In this document: positions 48,510 through 59,520 of the stretch, in pieces
How the letters are laid out: the number at the start of each line of letters is the position of its first letter
Position numbering within the stretch: the stretch's first letter is position 1
Origin: Mariannaea sp. PMI_226
Lineage: Eukaryota; Ascomycota; Sordariomycetes; Hypocreales; Nectriaceae
Direction: 5' to 3'
NCBI GenBank assembly: GCA_024336345.1
Contig: JANFOG010000004.1
Coordinates: forward strand, 1,178,001-1,242,000
DNA length: 64,000 nt
Notes under the pieces: model-generated
What the model was told of the DNA's origin: nothing
The model's database searches: none
Seen by the model: the letters and a program-made list of their open reading frames with translations, nothing else
Translations under genes and position numbers: made by a program

Positions 48510-51106
48510 GGTGGGCGAGGAGATGGTTCAACTCATAACCAAGATTGCACCGTAGGCTGGGCAAAGATGAGATAAACGGGAAGCCAATGGCAAGAATCAC
48601 AAGGTGAGTCGAGGGAGATGAATGGGAATTGGTAGAGGACTTGTTACGGTGCAACAAAATGATACATCACACCTCGTCTCTCCGACTCTTTCTCTCTCTC
48701 TCTCCAACAGTCAGTCAATATATCTTGTTAGCCAAGCCAAGAATTAAGACTGATGTTGCCCATAGAAAGATACTAGGTAGGAGAAGGGTGTGCAGAGTGT
48801 GGAATGAGGAATGGGGCGAGATGTCGTCTTATTAGTTAGCAGATAAAACCAGAAAGAGTAGCAGAGAAGGAAGGGGAAGGGAGGGAGGGAAACGGGGAGA
48901 AGAGAAGAAGGGGGTTGGATTGAGGGATTGACGGTAGATTGGACTATGCTACCTAGGGTATGCGTGAGGGTTGTATTGATAAGGTAAGGCAAGTCCTAGC
49001 GTTTGATGTTTGAAAGGGCGATGATAAGTGGTGATGTTGGTTGGTAGAGTTGGAGTCAGTGGAGGCAGAGGCAGAGGCAGAGGCAGACAGAATCAGAGGT
49101 AGAGGTAGTATTGATCGATGGTGAGGAGGAGGGGAGGGGCGAGATAGCGTGTGGAGGGAGTTGCAATCACATGTCAGTGGCGTGGCTTTTGGTCTCCCGA
49201 TTCGTGCTTGCGTGCTTGCTTGGTTGCTTGGTTACTTCCTTCCTTTCTGTAAGCAGCGGAATGGCGGCGCAGAGGCGTGAGGCGTTGTGTTTTGGCCACG
49301 CGGAGAAGGAACTTAGTCTCAAACCTTCCCAAGCAACCAAACCCCAACCTCGCTGGTAAGGGGGAAAGAAGGGGCAGGAAGGGAAGAATCGGGCTTAGCA
49401 ACGGCCAAGTGTTGGCATGAGAAGTGACTCTGAGCGTCAATGTGAGATGAGGGGTAACTGCAGCGGCTGAGAGGGGAGGCTGAGAGGGGGTTACTTGAGA
49501 TGATGTTTTTTGATAACTGATAACTAGCTGACATCAAACAAATAAGCCAAATTGGAGGGAAGGAAGGAATATTGAGAACCTACCAGTACCGCTACAATAA
49601 ATTGTAGTCTTTTTTTTTTTTGGTCGCTTTTAATTCAGTTGTACCTTTCATGCCCTTCCTGTGGCTGTTTCACACTTCCCCAAGTCAAAATGTCAAATGA
49701 AGTTAAAGGTACTGTCACTCCCACTGCCAACACAGGTTGTAGCTAAAGGTGCCCACTCGCAGAAGAGCCTTGTAAACGCGACCGGCTTCATCCTAGCTTG
49801 ACCGATACTGCCAATACTGGACACTTGCATATTCACCGAGATCCTCGGAGCCACAAGAGCTCCCAAGGGTTGCTCTCCCCGACCCTTGGCCAGATTAGAA
49901 TTTCAAGTAGGCCGCGCGACCTGCCTGCGGATATTGCCGTGGGTTTGAGCCATAACTGATCATGTATGATGCCACGATGATGAGCGAAACATGATTTCTC
50001 CTCCTACCCGTGACATGGTATTCATTCATGAAACGTAGTATACATTAAGGCCTGTATTGTGCAATGCCGTGAGAATGCTCTTTTTTGCAGCGTTGCTTTT
50101 TCAACCCGCTTGAAGGCATTTTGTGGCTCATCCAAATCGCTCCAAGTGTCCCCTCACTTAGCCAAGGAATGACCGAAGGTGCAATCTGAGGTGGTGTGCA
50201 ACAGTGCATAATCCTGCGTCATCGTAGCCTACAAATGAGTATCCAAAATAAAGATCTGGATATAGGTTTCATTACCAATGATCAAAAAGATAGCTCATAG
50301 CAAGATAGTGTAGCAAAGCTGTTAGTAATGAGGTGTTCGGGGAAACGGGCTGTAACGGTATGGAGTTGAAAGAAGGCTAGCAACAAATGATTTGCATACT
50401 ATCTCCGCACAAAGGATAGACAGCTAGTGTACGGCATTGCGTTGTGCATACATATATATGTATATGTATATTACCTCTTCTCGTCTCTTTCCGCAGCAAT
50501 GCCGCAGATCATTTCCACTGGGATACGACAGCAGTCTGGAACAGTTCAAGATCTACCAACTTTTGGAAACTACCAGTTCTTTATGTAACCCCAAATGTGT
50601 GTACGTGTAATACGGAGAGTAGGCTACGCCAATCTTGACTTCCTGAGACTCGTCCTTTTCAGATGTGCCGAGGTGAACGGACATAGAATGAAGCAGAGGC
50701 AAGGAATTTCAGGCCTTTGCCCATCCTGGGTATTGATACAGATTACAGCCTGTCCGTGTTACCAGGATAGGCACATACATGTCTGGTACCGTGGGTATAA
50801 TGCTGTTGATCCTATGTAGATCCCTGTTAATGCAGACTTCCCCGCCAATCTCCACTTGATTACCAGCAGGATTAGTCTATCATCTGTACTTCGTAGCTCG
50901 TTCCTTCGAAAGATAGGAAACACAAAAATCGGTCTTTCAAGCATTTCTCCCCTCCCCCCCTCCCCAATACAGCACACAGTCTATCACACACCATCATCTA
51001 GCCAAGGGACACGTCGTCTCACACACAAACCCGTTGAGAAAATCCGGGGAAAGCCATCCACCCCACTCACCATCAAAAAGCCGTCCTTGGGGGGGCACGG
51101 CACATC
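48510..51106. other. Divergent spacer, no gene seen
   Basis: This 2.6-kb gap lies between the membrane protein gene and the TatD-like gene. CT-rich tracts near 48680-48705 fit a leader of the left gene. GAGGCA is repeated four times near 49062-49087. Open frames under 90 codons have no protein character. Confidence 0.55.
49062..49087. repeat. GAGGCA hexamer tandem repeat
   Basis: About four copies of GAGGCA lie in the spacer, a minor microsatellite. Confidence 0.75.
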
Positions 51107-52426
51107 ATGTGTCAACAATCTTCTCCTCCCCCTCGCGTGCGTGACAATGCCACCACCCAGAATGATAGCCTCAACTCCCCTTTCCCCCGGGACATCCCTA
51201 TCTGCGATGCCCACTGCCACCCTACCGATACAATGGCCTCGGTCGAATCATTCCCAGCCATGCGCGCCACCGCCTTGACCGTCATGGCCACCCGCCTTCA
51301 GGACCAGGATCTCGTTGCCGACCTTGCAACACAGTATCCCGTGGTGGATCAAAAGACCTTTTCCCGCAGGTGTGCCGCTAGGTTGGGTAACAAGGAGGTA
51401 TCAGACGGTACTGCCAATACTGCTGCTAATGGGGGGCCCTTTGTTGTCCCCTCGTTTGGCTGGCACCCTTGGTTTTCCCATCTTCTCTATGATGACGAGG
51501 CTCCGGAACCCACCTACCGGCCCGCTACGTCCACCTCCGGTTCCGGGACGGACCACCCTCCGGACCCATCCCATGAAGATGCCGCCAAAGCCAAGATAGC
51601 CCATTACACTTCCGTACTCGCCCCGGCCCCATCCCCGGACTTCATACGTTCCCTTCCTGACCCTCTACCCATCTCATCCTTCATCTCCTCCACCAAACAT
51701 CGATTGCGAGCACACCCCCATGCGCTCGTTGGCGAAATAGGCCTCGACAAGGCCTTCCGCCTCCCCCGGGCCTGGAACCCTTCTGACCACGTCTCCCGCG
51801 ACGACGGGCTCACACCCGGCGGCCGAGAGGGCAGGCTCCTCAGCCCGTATCGCGTACGTATGGAACACCAGCGCATCGTCATGGCCGCTCAGCTCAGGCT
51901 TGCCGCCGAGATGCGCCGCGCCGTGAGCATCCACGGTGTACAGGCTCATGGTGTATTGTATGACACCCTCGCAGCGACGTGGAGGGGCCACGAGAAGGAG
52001 GTTGTATCACGGCGGAAGCGCCGCATGGTCGCACAAGGTGCAGAAGACTTCTCATCGGACTCGGAGGGCGAAGGTGATGAACCACCTGCAATGCCTTATC
52101 CACCACGGATATGCCTCCACTCGTTCAGTGCTGGCGCTGAGATGCTGAAGCAGTACCTAAACCCTGCCATCCCTGCACGCATATTCGTGTCACTCTCATC
52201 GGCTGTGAATTTGAGCACTGAGGCTAGCCAGGCCAAGACGGATGAAATCATACGAGGTCTGCCAGACGATCGGCTTCTCGTTGAGAGCGACCTGCACACG
52301 GCGGGGGAGGTTATGGATGCAGCACTCGAGGAAATGTATCGCTACGTTTGTGACATCAAAGGTTGGACGCTCGAAGAAGGTGTGGCACGGATAGCCAAGA
52401 ACTATGAAGAATTCATTTATGGATGA
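51107..52426 (+). CDS. scn1: TatD-family metallohydrolase, Scn1 (Cut9-interacting) type
   Basis: It encodes 439 residues in a single exon. It belongs to the TatD-type metal-dependent hydrolases and resembles fission yeast Scn1, a partner of the anaphase-promoting complex subunit Cut9; whether it cuts nucleic acid is unknown. Metal-site motifs in order: CDAHCHPTDT (His36, His38), LVGEIGLDKAF (Glu210), VSIHGVQAHG (His276), ICLHSFSAG (His338) and LLVESDLHTAG (Asp395). All expected ligands are present, so it should be catalytically competent. A low-complexity insert (PEPTYRPATSTSGSGTD and following, about 145-170) and an acidic loop (DFSSDSEGEGDEP) interrupt the barrel. The ATG at 51107 is the only one before the HxH motif. 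The next gene converges on it. Confidence 0.88.
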   Translation: MCQQSSPPPRVRDNATTQNDSLNSPFPRDIPICDAHCHPTDTMASVESFPAMRATALTVMATRLQDQDLVADLATQYPVVDQKTFSRRCAARLGNKEVSDGTANTAANGGPFVVPSFGWHPWFSHLLYDDEAPEPTYRPATSTSGSGTDHPPDPSHEDAAKAKIAHYTSVLAPAPSPDFIRSLPDPLPISSFISSTKHRLRAHPHALVGEIGLDKAFRLPRAWNPSDHVSRDDGLTPGGREGRLLSPYRVRMEHQRIVMAAQLRLAAEMRRAVSIHGVQAHGVLYDTLAATWRGHEKEVVSRRKRRMVAQGAEDFSSDSEGEGDEPPAMPYPPRICLHSFSAGAEMLKQYLNPAIPARIFVSLSSAVNLSTEASQAKTDEIIRGLPDDRLLVESDLHTAGEVMDAALEEMYRYVCDIKGWTLEEGVARIAKNYEEFIYG

Positions 52427-52820
52427 GATGAAAGCTGTTTCTTTTCAAAATCATGAGAGCGGCTTTTGGAAACACTGTCTCGACAGATATAGGAGCGTTC
52501 ATGTGAAACTGTGTTTATTTTATCATTTATTTCCTACAACGAGTGGCTTTCAGCCACTCACTCGATCTCAAATCCAAGGAAGACGCTTTAAAAAAAATGA
52601 ACAGATAAAAGGAAAAGACAGAAATGATGAAAAAAAAAAAGATCATCTTGTGTGCGTGCAGTATGTGTCGCCAAAGCGCGTTTCTTCTACCAAGGTCGAC
52701 AGGTATGAGAGAAAAGGGGCACGGGGTATGAATCTAGATGGCCCCCTTTTGAACTCTCTTTGACGCAAGAAACAAACAAATCAAGGAAAAATGATACATG
52801 GCAGTAATAACCTGGAGCGA
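52427..52820. other. Convergent 3' regions
   Basis: This 394-bp A-rich spacer lies between two gene ends; no separate feature is recognised. Confidence 0.5.
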
Positions 52821-54961
52821 CTATTTCTTTGTCTCACCCAATACGTCGTTGGTGTTTCCCCCATTTTCGGAAGGTGTGTAGTCTGACGAGCGGGGAGTAT
52901 AGCGGCATCCATCTGATATTACGGAAGAATCAACGGTCTCGTCATTGTATGAAGGGGGACGTTCGCTAGAGACGAATCCGGGGTAGGCCGTCTCACTGAA
53001 GTGCTCTGGTACCATCGGGGGACGTGGTGGTGGGGTTGGACCGGGGTGAGGAGGGTGATGAGGGTGATGAGGGTGATGAGGGTGATGAGGATGGTGAGGA
53101 GGATGGTGAGGAGGATGATGGGGAGGATGATGGGGAGGATGGTGAGGAGGGCGAGGAGGAGGTGGTGGCGGCGTGTGATGATAGCGAGGAGGTTGCACGT
53201 CTCGAGATGCTCGACCCTCCTCGGCGGTCACAAGGCCTTCTACCATGAAAGCAGCCTCACGGAACCTCGCAATCTCCTGCTCCATGGTGACGCTGTCCTC
53301 GCTGTCGGATCGACCACGCAGCATAGGCTCCTTCTCGTCTAGCTCGCCAGCCCATCGGGAAAAGATTCGCCGGAAGAAAGAACGGCAACGCTCCTTGCGG
53401 CGAGTTCTTCGGTCGCTGTTGGACCGGCGAATGGCTCGGCGGATGGCACGACGGGATTCAGGGGTCAGACGGCGAATGCGGCGGTGGATATAACCTAGAC
53501 TGATGAGGCTGAAAAGGGCAAGGCAAATGGTAAGCACGCCAGCCATCATCACGATGGGATGGTGCTATGCTTTGTTAGCCCAGGAACAACATGTAAATGA
53601 CTATAGGGCTTGGAAACATACCAGAAAAGAGGGAGGGCCGTGATGGTAGCCGTGAGGTCCATGGTGTGGAGGAGGGTGAGGAACGTCTTTGTGGTGAGGG
53701 TGAGGTCGGCCATTTGCCTTTTCATCTTCCTTGGGCTGTACATGCTCGTCGTGCTTTGGAGGAGGAGGGAAAGGTTGCTCATTCTCCTCCGCAGGTTTGA
53801 GGAGCTCATGGTCTGCTGGCGGAGGGGGCGGTGGTGGGTGCTCTCCATGATGAGGACGATGGAAGCCTTCGCCAGGGGGACCGTGGCAAGGAGGACAGAA
53901 AGGGGGTCGATGATGAGGAGGAACAGCATGCGAGTGGTTTCCATGGGGCCTGTGCCTATGGTGGCCATGGTGTCCATGGTGGCCGTGATGCTTGAACCAG
54001 CCTCTGACACCGCCAGCTGTATGCTTGACCTTCTCGGCAATGGTGTGCACAACGCACTGGAAGCTATCGCATTCACGGAGAGCGGTGAATCCAGGAGGAG
54101 GGGGAGGGGGCCGACGGTGTTGTCCACTGTGGGCGCCGTAGCGCTCGTAGATGGCCATCTCTTTCTTCTCAGCTTGTACCAACAACTCCTGGGCCTGGGA
54201 GCGGAGAAGTTCAACCTCTGCGATCTGAGCTTCCAGTTCCTCATCAATCACACCATGATGCTGACCATGGTGACCTTTACGCTTTTGAGACTGGTCCACA
54301 GCGCCGTGGAAGTCGAGAACGAGAGCGGGAGCGGTCTTGCGGAAAGTCAAGAGCAGCTCAGAGACGTCAGCTGGTTTACCGTCAATCTTGTCGATGGAGA
54401 AGCGAAGCATTTGGGCTTCAGGCTCAGTATGGGTCATGATACAAGAGAGAAGCCAGTGAGCTGTGACTGTCTTGTGGCCGATGCGGACATTTCCAGAACC
54501 AGAGCCGTGCCCATTGTAGGCGAGCTTGTTCCCATTGATTCTGAGGTTGGTTTGACCACAAATGTCTTCTGATTCTTCGACATCAACTTCAAGGGCCTGT
54601 GAGGGACGAGATAAACGTGTCAGCAGGCAAATTTAGCTAGATGAGGTTTAATTCACTCAAGAGGGCGAGAAAGGGTCAGCATTTACAAGAGTCTCAAGGC
54701 CATGACGACCGGGAATGTCGAATTCGACGACAGCCAAGGGTGTCCCGTTATAAGGTTCTTCCTCTACAAGTTCCTCGTATTAGTCTTCTTGTTGTTCGTG
54801 GGTTGAAGTGAATCTAGTGATGGGACTGGGCGCCAAGCAAGGTGGGCTGAGGTACTGCAGCAAAGTACCGTCTCCAAGAACTCACCATGATGACTGAAAA
54901 AGGAAGCCGCAGCCAGCGCCGGCGCCAGCAATAAGACGGCAGCCTTGGAGAAGCCGCGCAT
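52821..54961 (-). CDS. His/Pro-rich single-pass membrane protein, unknown function
   Basis: Four exons, 54961-54886, 54763-54687, 54596-53622 and 53564-52821, give 623 residues. A signal peptide (MRGFSKAAVLLLAPALAAA) is followed by an extracellular or lumenal region: a probable beta domain (about 30-150, VVEFDIPGRHGLETL, ICGQTNLRINGNKL), a coiled coil (about 168-202), a poly-Pro run, a Cys pair (ECDSFQC, 227/232) and a His-rich block (HHGHHGHHGHH, 254-264). One transmembrane helix (about 380-402) leads to an Arg-rich cytoplasmic segment (RRAIRRAIRRSNSDRRTRR) and then a His-Pro repeat (515-550), ending in a Ser/Thr-rich tail. Two His-rich blocks on opposite membrane faces suggest metal binding or sensing, which is inference only. 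All joins keep frame. I know no named family for it. Confidence 0.8.
53043..53150. repeat. Coding minisatellite (His-Pro repeat)
   Basis: On the + strand this reads as runs of GGTGATGAG and GGTGAGGAGGAT-type units. On the minus strand it encodes HPPH and HHP repeats in the cytoplasmic tail of the membrane protein. All units are multiples of three bases, so length changes keep frame. Confidence 0.85.
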
Positions 54962-57023
54962 GTTGGGCTAGGCTGCCAAGGTTGATCCTCGAGGCTGAAG
55001 GGGATGGATTTTTTTCTCGAGCGTCCTGTACGGACGGGCTGCGTTGGCTGATGAGCAGCCTGTTGAAATGTTAGTCGATGGGGTCTGGTCTTTGTTACGG
55101 AATAAGTGTGCCCGTGTCTAGATTTGGTAGGTAGGCATACGTATTTCAAGTGGATGAGGGGGGGGAGTGAGGAACGAGGGTCGGATCATAAACTCACAAG
55201 TTATTTGGAAAGCAATAATACCAAATGGTTGAAGAAAGAAGAAAAATAAAAAAGAGAAAGGGCCAGGCAGAAATCTTTGGGGCACGAGAAAAGAGAGAGT
55301 GAGACTCTCATGGGAGAGTGATAAGGCGACGGGAGGGCACCTGAGAAGGGGACGCGCGGTGTTCTGCGTCTGGAGGGGTTTAGTTGAAGTCTGGCCCCAC
55401 AGTGCCTACGTATGCGCCCCCATTCAGGGTGCTAACGGTGCTAAGGGTACCTGGTAACTTGAGAAGATATGGAGGTGGGAAAACCCAGTGACAGCCACGG
55501 CACTTTGTTACATACGAGCCACTCAGCCAGTTCTTACAGGACGTGCCACTTCAGAACGCGCCACTAATTCTCCCTCCAATCATTGTTTTTGCAGCTGTCG
55601 TTCCCTATGGTTTTCCCTTCTGCCTTCTAGGGAACGGACGTAGTGCCTCCCCCCTCCACCGTCCCCATCCCCATCCCCTCCCCCCCAAAAGCTGTCTGTT
55701 TGAGATAATACAAAGCATTCTCACCAGGGGCCAGATACAGATGCACTAAATCAAAACGACCAAAATTTTTTTTGTTGAGGAAAAGAAGATCATGTCATCT
55801 TATTTCTTGAACAAATCTAACTCTTAATTGACGACAAGCACCTCAGATTGAGAGCAAAAGACGACAATTTTGACATGTGAAGGAGCGAATAACGACGCGC
55901 CAGTGCAAAAGGAGTTTGGCTGACTTCGCAAGCTGATCCCAGTCCAATTAATTATGAACTAGTCCACTCGCCGACCTCAATCGCTTCCAGCCCCAACAAT
56001 GCTGGGTTTTGTCTCGTGCCCCGTGCCCAATCGCGGCGTGCCAGCTGACGAGTCCGCTTATCCCTTTAGCTCCCCTCTCCGTTTGTCCTTGTGTGCGCCT
56101 CACCTCATACTCGCTGTGTGTGTGCGTGTCTATCTATCCGTGCTATCTGCCGCTCTATGTTCAGCCTAAGTACCTTAAAATTACTCCATCGAAGCATTCT
56201 GTACAGACTAATATGGAGACAAAAATTTATTTCTGCCACAATCAGCCCTGCAGCTCCTATTTATTTTATTTTATTTTTTTTGGAAAAAAAAAAGCCATAA
56301 CCTAACACAATGACAATTATTAGAACTACCTATCAAGCCATCTAATAATTTAGGTACAGTACCTACATATAATAAAGTAAACTGCCCACTATTTTGCACT
56401 CGGGAAGTCTCCCATTGAACCCCCTGGCAACCCTGAGCAGCCTCCGACTCCCAAAACCTGTTTCTCCGTGCACAGCCCGGGTGATAACGTGTTTCAATGG
56501 TGTACTCATGCGGCATTATGTAGCAACGGTTCTCAAAAAGTCCGGCACGGAGAATACCTCTGTCATGTCGGTTACTCTTACCAACACTCATTACAATGAC
56601 ATAAACCCGCAAATAGAAAAGGGGGAGGAAAGAGAAGAAGGGACAAAAACATCAGACATGGCTATGCACACATGCTATAGCCACCCAAACATCAGGCTGT
56701 AAGATACATAACGTAGCCAGCTACATGGACATCGCTATGAAATACCCCGTCCCTTACGTTGCATTCGCTCTTCTTCCTGACTAGACTCCGTGGCTGCATC
56801 AATATCAAAGTATCCGTATTGTAAGTCAAGCTTCCGCTTTCATACCCCTGCTCCAACAAAATCGCAGGAATGTAAGAGTAAATGGTGTACAAGAAACCAG
56901 CCTTAGTTCCAATAACCTCCCCCCCCCCCCCCCTTTCCCTCCCTCCTCCCCCAAGACTCCAAAAATAATAGATCCAGAATTCATTACATCAAAATAATTA
57001 CATATTCGAACCTCGGGCGTATG
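54962..57023. other. Intergenic between two minus-strand genes
   Basis: This holds the promoter of the His/Pro-rich protein gene (left) and the 3' region of the second Zn2Cys6 gene (right). A 15-base C run is at 56919-56933. Small frames near 56009-56305 and 56271-56612 are not protein-like. Confidence 0.5.
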
Positions 57024-59520
57024 TTAAATCAGGAATTCACTCAGCACTCGTACCCTAGTCCGAGCTACGTCTGAATCTTCGCCCATAATCTGCATAATCT
57101 GTATCATCCTCGCTGATGGCTTGTTAGTATACCTTTATCGGAGTGTTCGAGATATTTTGCGTTCCACTTACTTATATCAGCCTTTGCTCTCACCAATAAT
57201 GGATCCCTTGCCAGGTTTTCCACTCCGCCGACTTCCTTTGCCGCCTCCTGAAGCACATTTCCAATACAAAGAGCCTCGAGAAAGGCTCGATGGTTGAAAA
57301 CCCACCAGACCCGAGCCTCCGTTTCTAGGAGGGCAAAAAGTAGAAAGAACGCGCTAATAGCATCGTGGGCGGCTTCTAGGGTGCCGCGGATATTGACAGG
57401 TACATCTGTGCATTCTGAAGCATGTACCAGCATCAAGTTATGGAAATAATTGCTAGTCAGAAACAACGTCTGTCGAACCACTCTCTTATTCGTTTTGGCT
57501 AGTGCCGCAATACTGTCCATATCCCACGACCGGAAAACATCAGGGAACGACCGGTACACGGCTCGAAAATCCGCAATCAACTTCGACTTGTGCCTTGCCG
57601 TGGCGCAGATAGGTACATCTAAAGATCGGGGCGAACAAATCGTCTCCTGGACTAGGTTTGCAAGTGTCCACGAACCTCGGATGTACGCTGTATCAGTCGG
57701 GTCGCTGTTCGCAATCGAAGAGCCATCATCCAAAAGATCATCAACCGAAACATCAGTATGCGTGGCCGAGGGTGGAAGAGACAGAAGAACTGTCAAAAAT
57801 GTGTCTTGGAGCAATACTGCTTGCCACAGCTTCCTTCGCTGCTGTTTTTCGAACGGACTAGCTTGGGGTGTCACTATGCCTTGTCAGACCTCTTTCATTT
57901 CGCCGTCTAGTACCTCTTCTTGTCAAGAAACATCACCTACCGATGTTGGGGTCCCGGTGAAGACCCATCGCATATGCCTGTCGGATCAGAATTCCTGCAA
58001 ATGCCCAGCCATCCGATGCATGGTTGTCGTTGATGAGAAAATACGTTATCAGCACCATAGCTTGAATCGATCTCAACGAAGCTTTGCTAAGATATGATGA
58101 AACGCGTAAGGCTTGATTGCTGGCCGAAGCGTAAAACTCGGCAGTTTGCTTCCGCTCCCTCTGTGTTGTTGTTGTCGTGACGAATTGGGTACCCAACGCT
58201 AGCATGACGAAGATGAGTGCGATAAATGCGCCATCGATTTCGTTCTTCTCGGCCTGCGCCATTTGCCAAAAGTGCTCATAATCCGCATAAAACGTCTGTC
58301 GATGGATCATTGGATAAACAGGATCAACACACTCGAAGTAGCGGTTGATCAAAATGTCTGCCTGGACCTTTTCGGGCAGAACAGAGATGACCTCTGGCAA
58401 CCCACCCTCACATGTCCAATAGTTTGCAAATGGATGTTCAGACCCAATTCCGAAAACGTTGCTGGCCGTGGGTAATGAGTATGGTACGTTAGAGAGCAGA
58501 CCAATGGAGAGTGCAACTGCGCCTCTCGACGTCATGTCAGGCTCGCCAGCAACTCCGCGGTCAGCAATATTTGGTATTTGCAGTCCCTCAGTAGGCCCTG
58601 TCTTCCTCTTCGGGGGCTTGGTCATGCGACGGCCATTAGCCGCTGAGCGAGTTGTCTCCCTATGCCGTAATCAGCATCAATTCACATAGACCTAGTTGAG
58701 AAAGGACATACTCGAGAAGATTTGCTACATGTGCATATCTGCATTCGGTCTGGCGCTTTATACCTTTGAAGCGAAAGAAAAAAAGTCAGTATCTAGACAG
58801 AAAAAATTGTGTATATCTTGGCCGCCCTTACATGCTAGGCAATGTGGTCGACCTCGGTCGCACTGACGAATTTTGTTAGTTATTCAATTACACGCATCCA
58901 ATATTCAGAAATGAATTGTCCTTCACAGTGTGATCTTGGTAAAGAAACGGAAAGGAGAAAAGCAGAGGCAAGTGCCAAGCAAGGAGTTATTTTATGCTAG
59001 CACGAGCCATGGAGCCAAAAGAGATAACAGCACACATCAATCCCAAAATCTGAAAGATAGAGCAAATCGGTATATCTCATCGAAAGAATTTCCAGATGAA
59101 CAGACATATAGGACGGACGTAACATTGGAGGTGATAAGGGTAGGGTCAACGCACCTTGGTCTTGCGCTCAACACACTCATGGCAAGATAGCGTGGGCTTG
59201 TTACGCTTCTGCTTCTTTTTGGGTGGCCCTTCACCGTTGGTGGTCCCATCATTGTCGTCCAGTGATTCAGGCCCAAGAGGACGCCGATGCTCCTGAAGTC
59301 GATACTCTTGAAGTTCGGCGACGGTAATAGGAGCGCCAGGAAGCCGATGAGAGCCGGATGTGGGGGAGGTGACGGCGGAGGTAGATGAAGCGGAACCAGG
59401 TGTCAGAGCTGGGCCAGCAGCGGGAGGCACATGTCTGTAGGGCGAAGGATGGTGTGATAATGGCTGATGTGAAGGATGCGGTGGTTGGTGACGGGCGTGG
59501 AGCGGGTGAGACAGATCCAT
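57024..59520 (-). CDS. Zn2Cys6 transcription factor with fungal_trans-like region
   Basis: This is a nuclear regulator of unknown targets. Six exons, 59520-59155, 58862-58832 (31 nt), 58763-58712, 58659-57941, 57873-57172 and 57112-57024, give 652 residues. A Pro/His/Ser-rich N-terminus leads to a basic run (PPKKKQKRNKP) and the zinc cluster: Cys113, 116, 123, 130, 133 and 140 (CHECVERKTK, CDRGRPHC, then LACIKRQTECRY). Two introns interrupt the cluster: intron 1 (292 bp) directly before Cys123 and intron 2 within the Cys133 codon. The middle region fits a fungal_trans domain (ILINRYFECVDPVYPMIHR, then WAFAGILIRQAYAMGLHRDP and EKQQRRKLWQAVLLQD). The C-terminus is MIQIMGEDSDVARTRVRVLSEFLI. Each join keeps frame. 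No gene cluster surrounds it. Confidence 0.9.

Noticed and set aside
53610..54572. 320-codon + strand frame opposite the His/Pro-rich gene
   Set aside because: It is the complement of a His/Pro-rich coding repeat, which gives apparent Met/Val/Arg-rich protein. The minus-strand model has a signal peptide, transmembrane helix and coherent introns.
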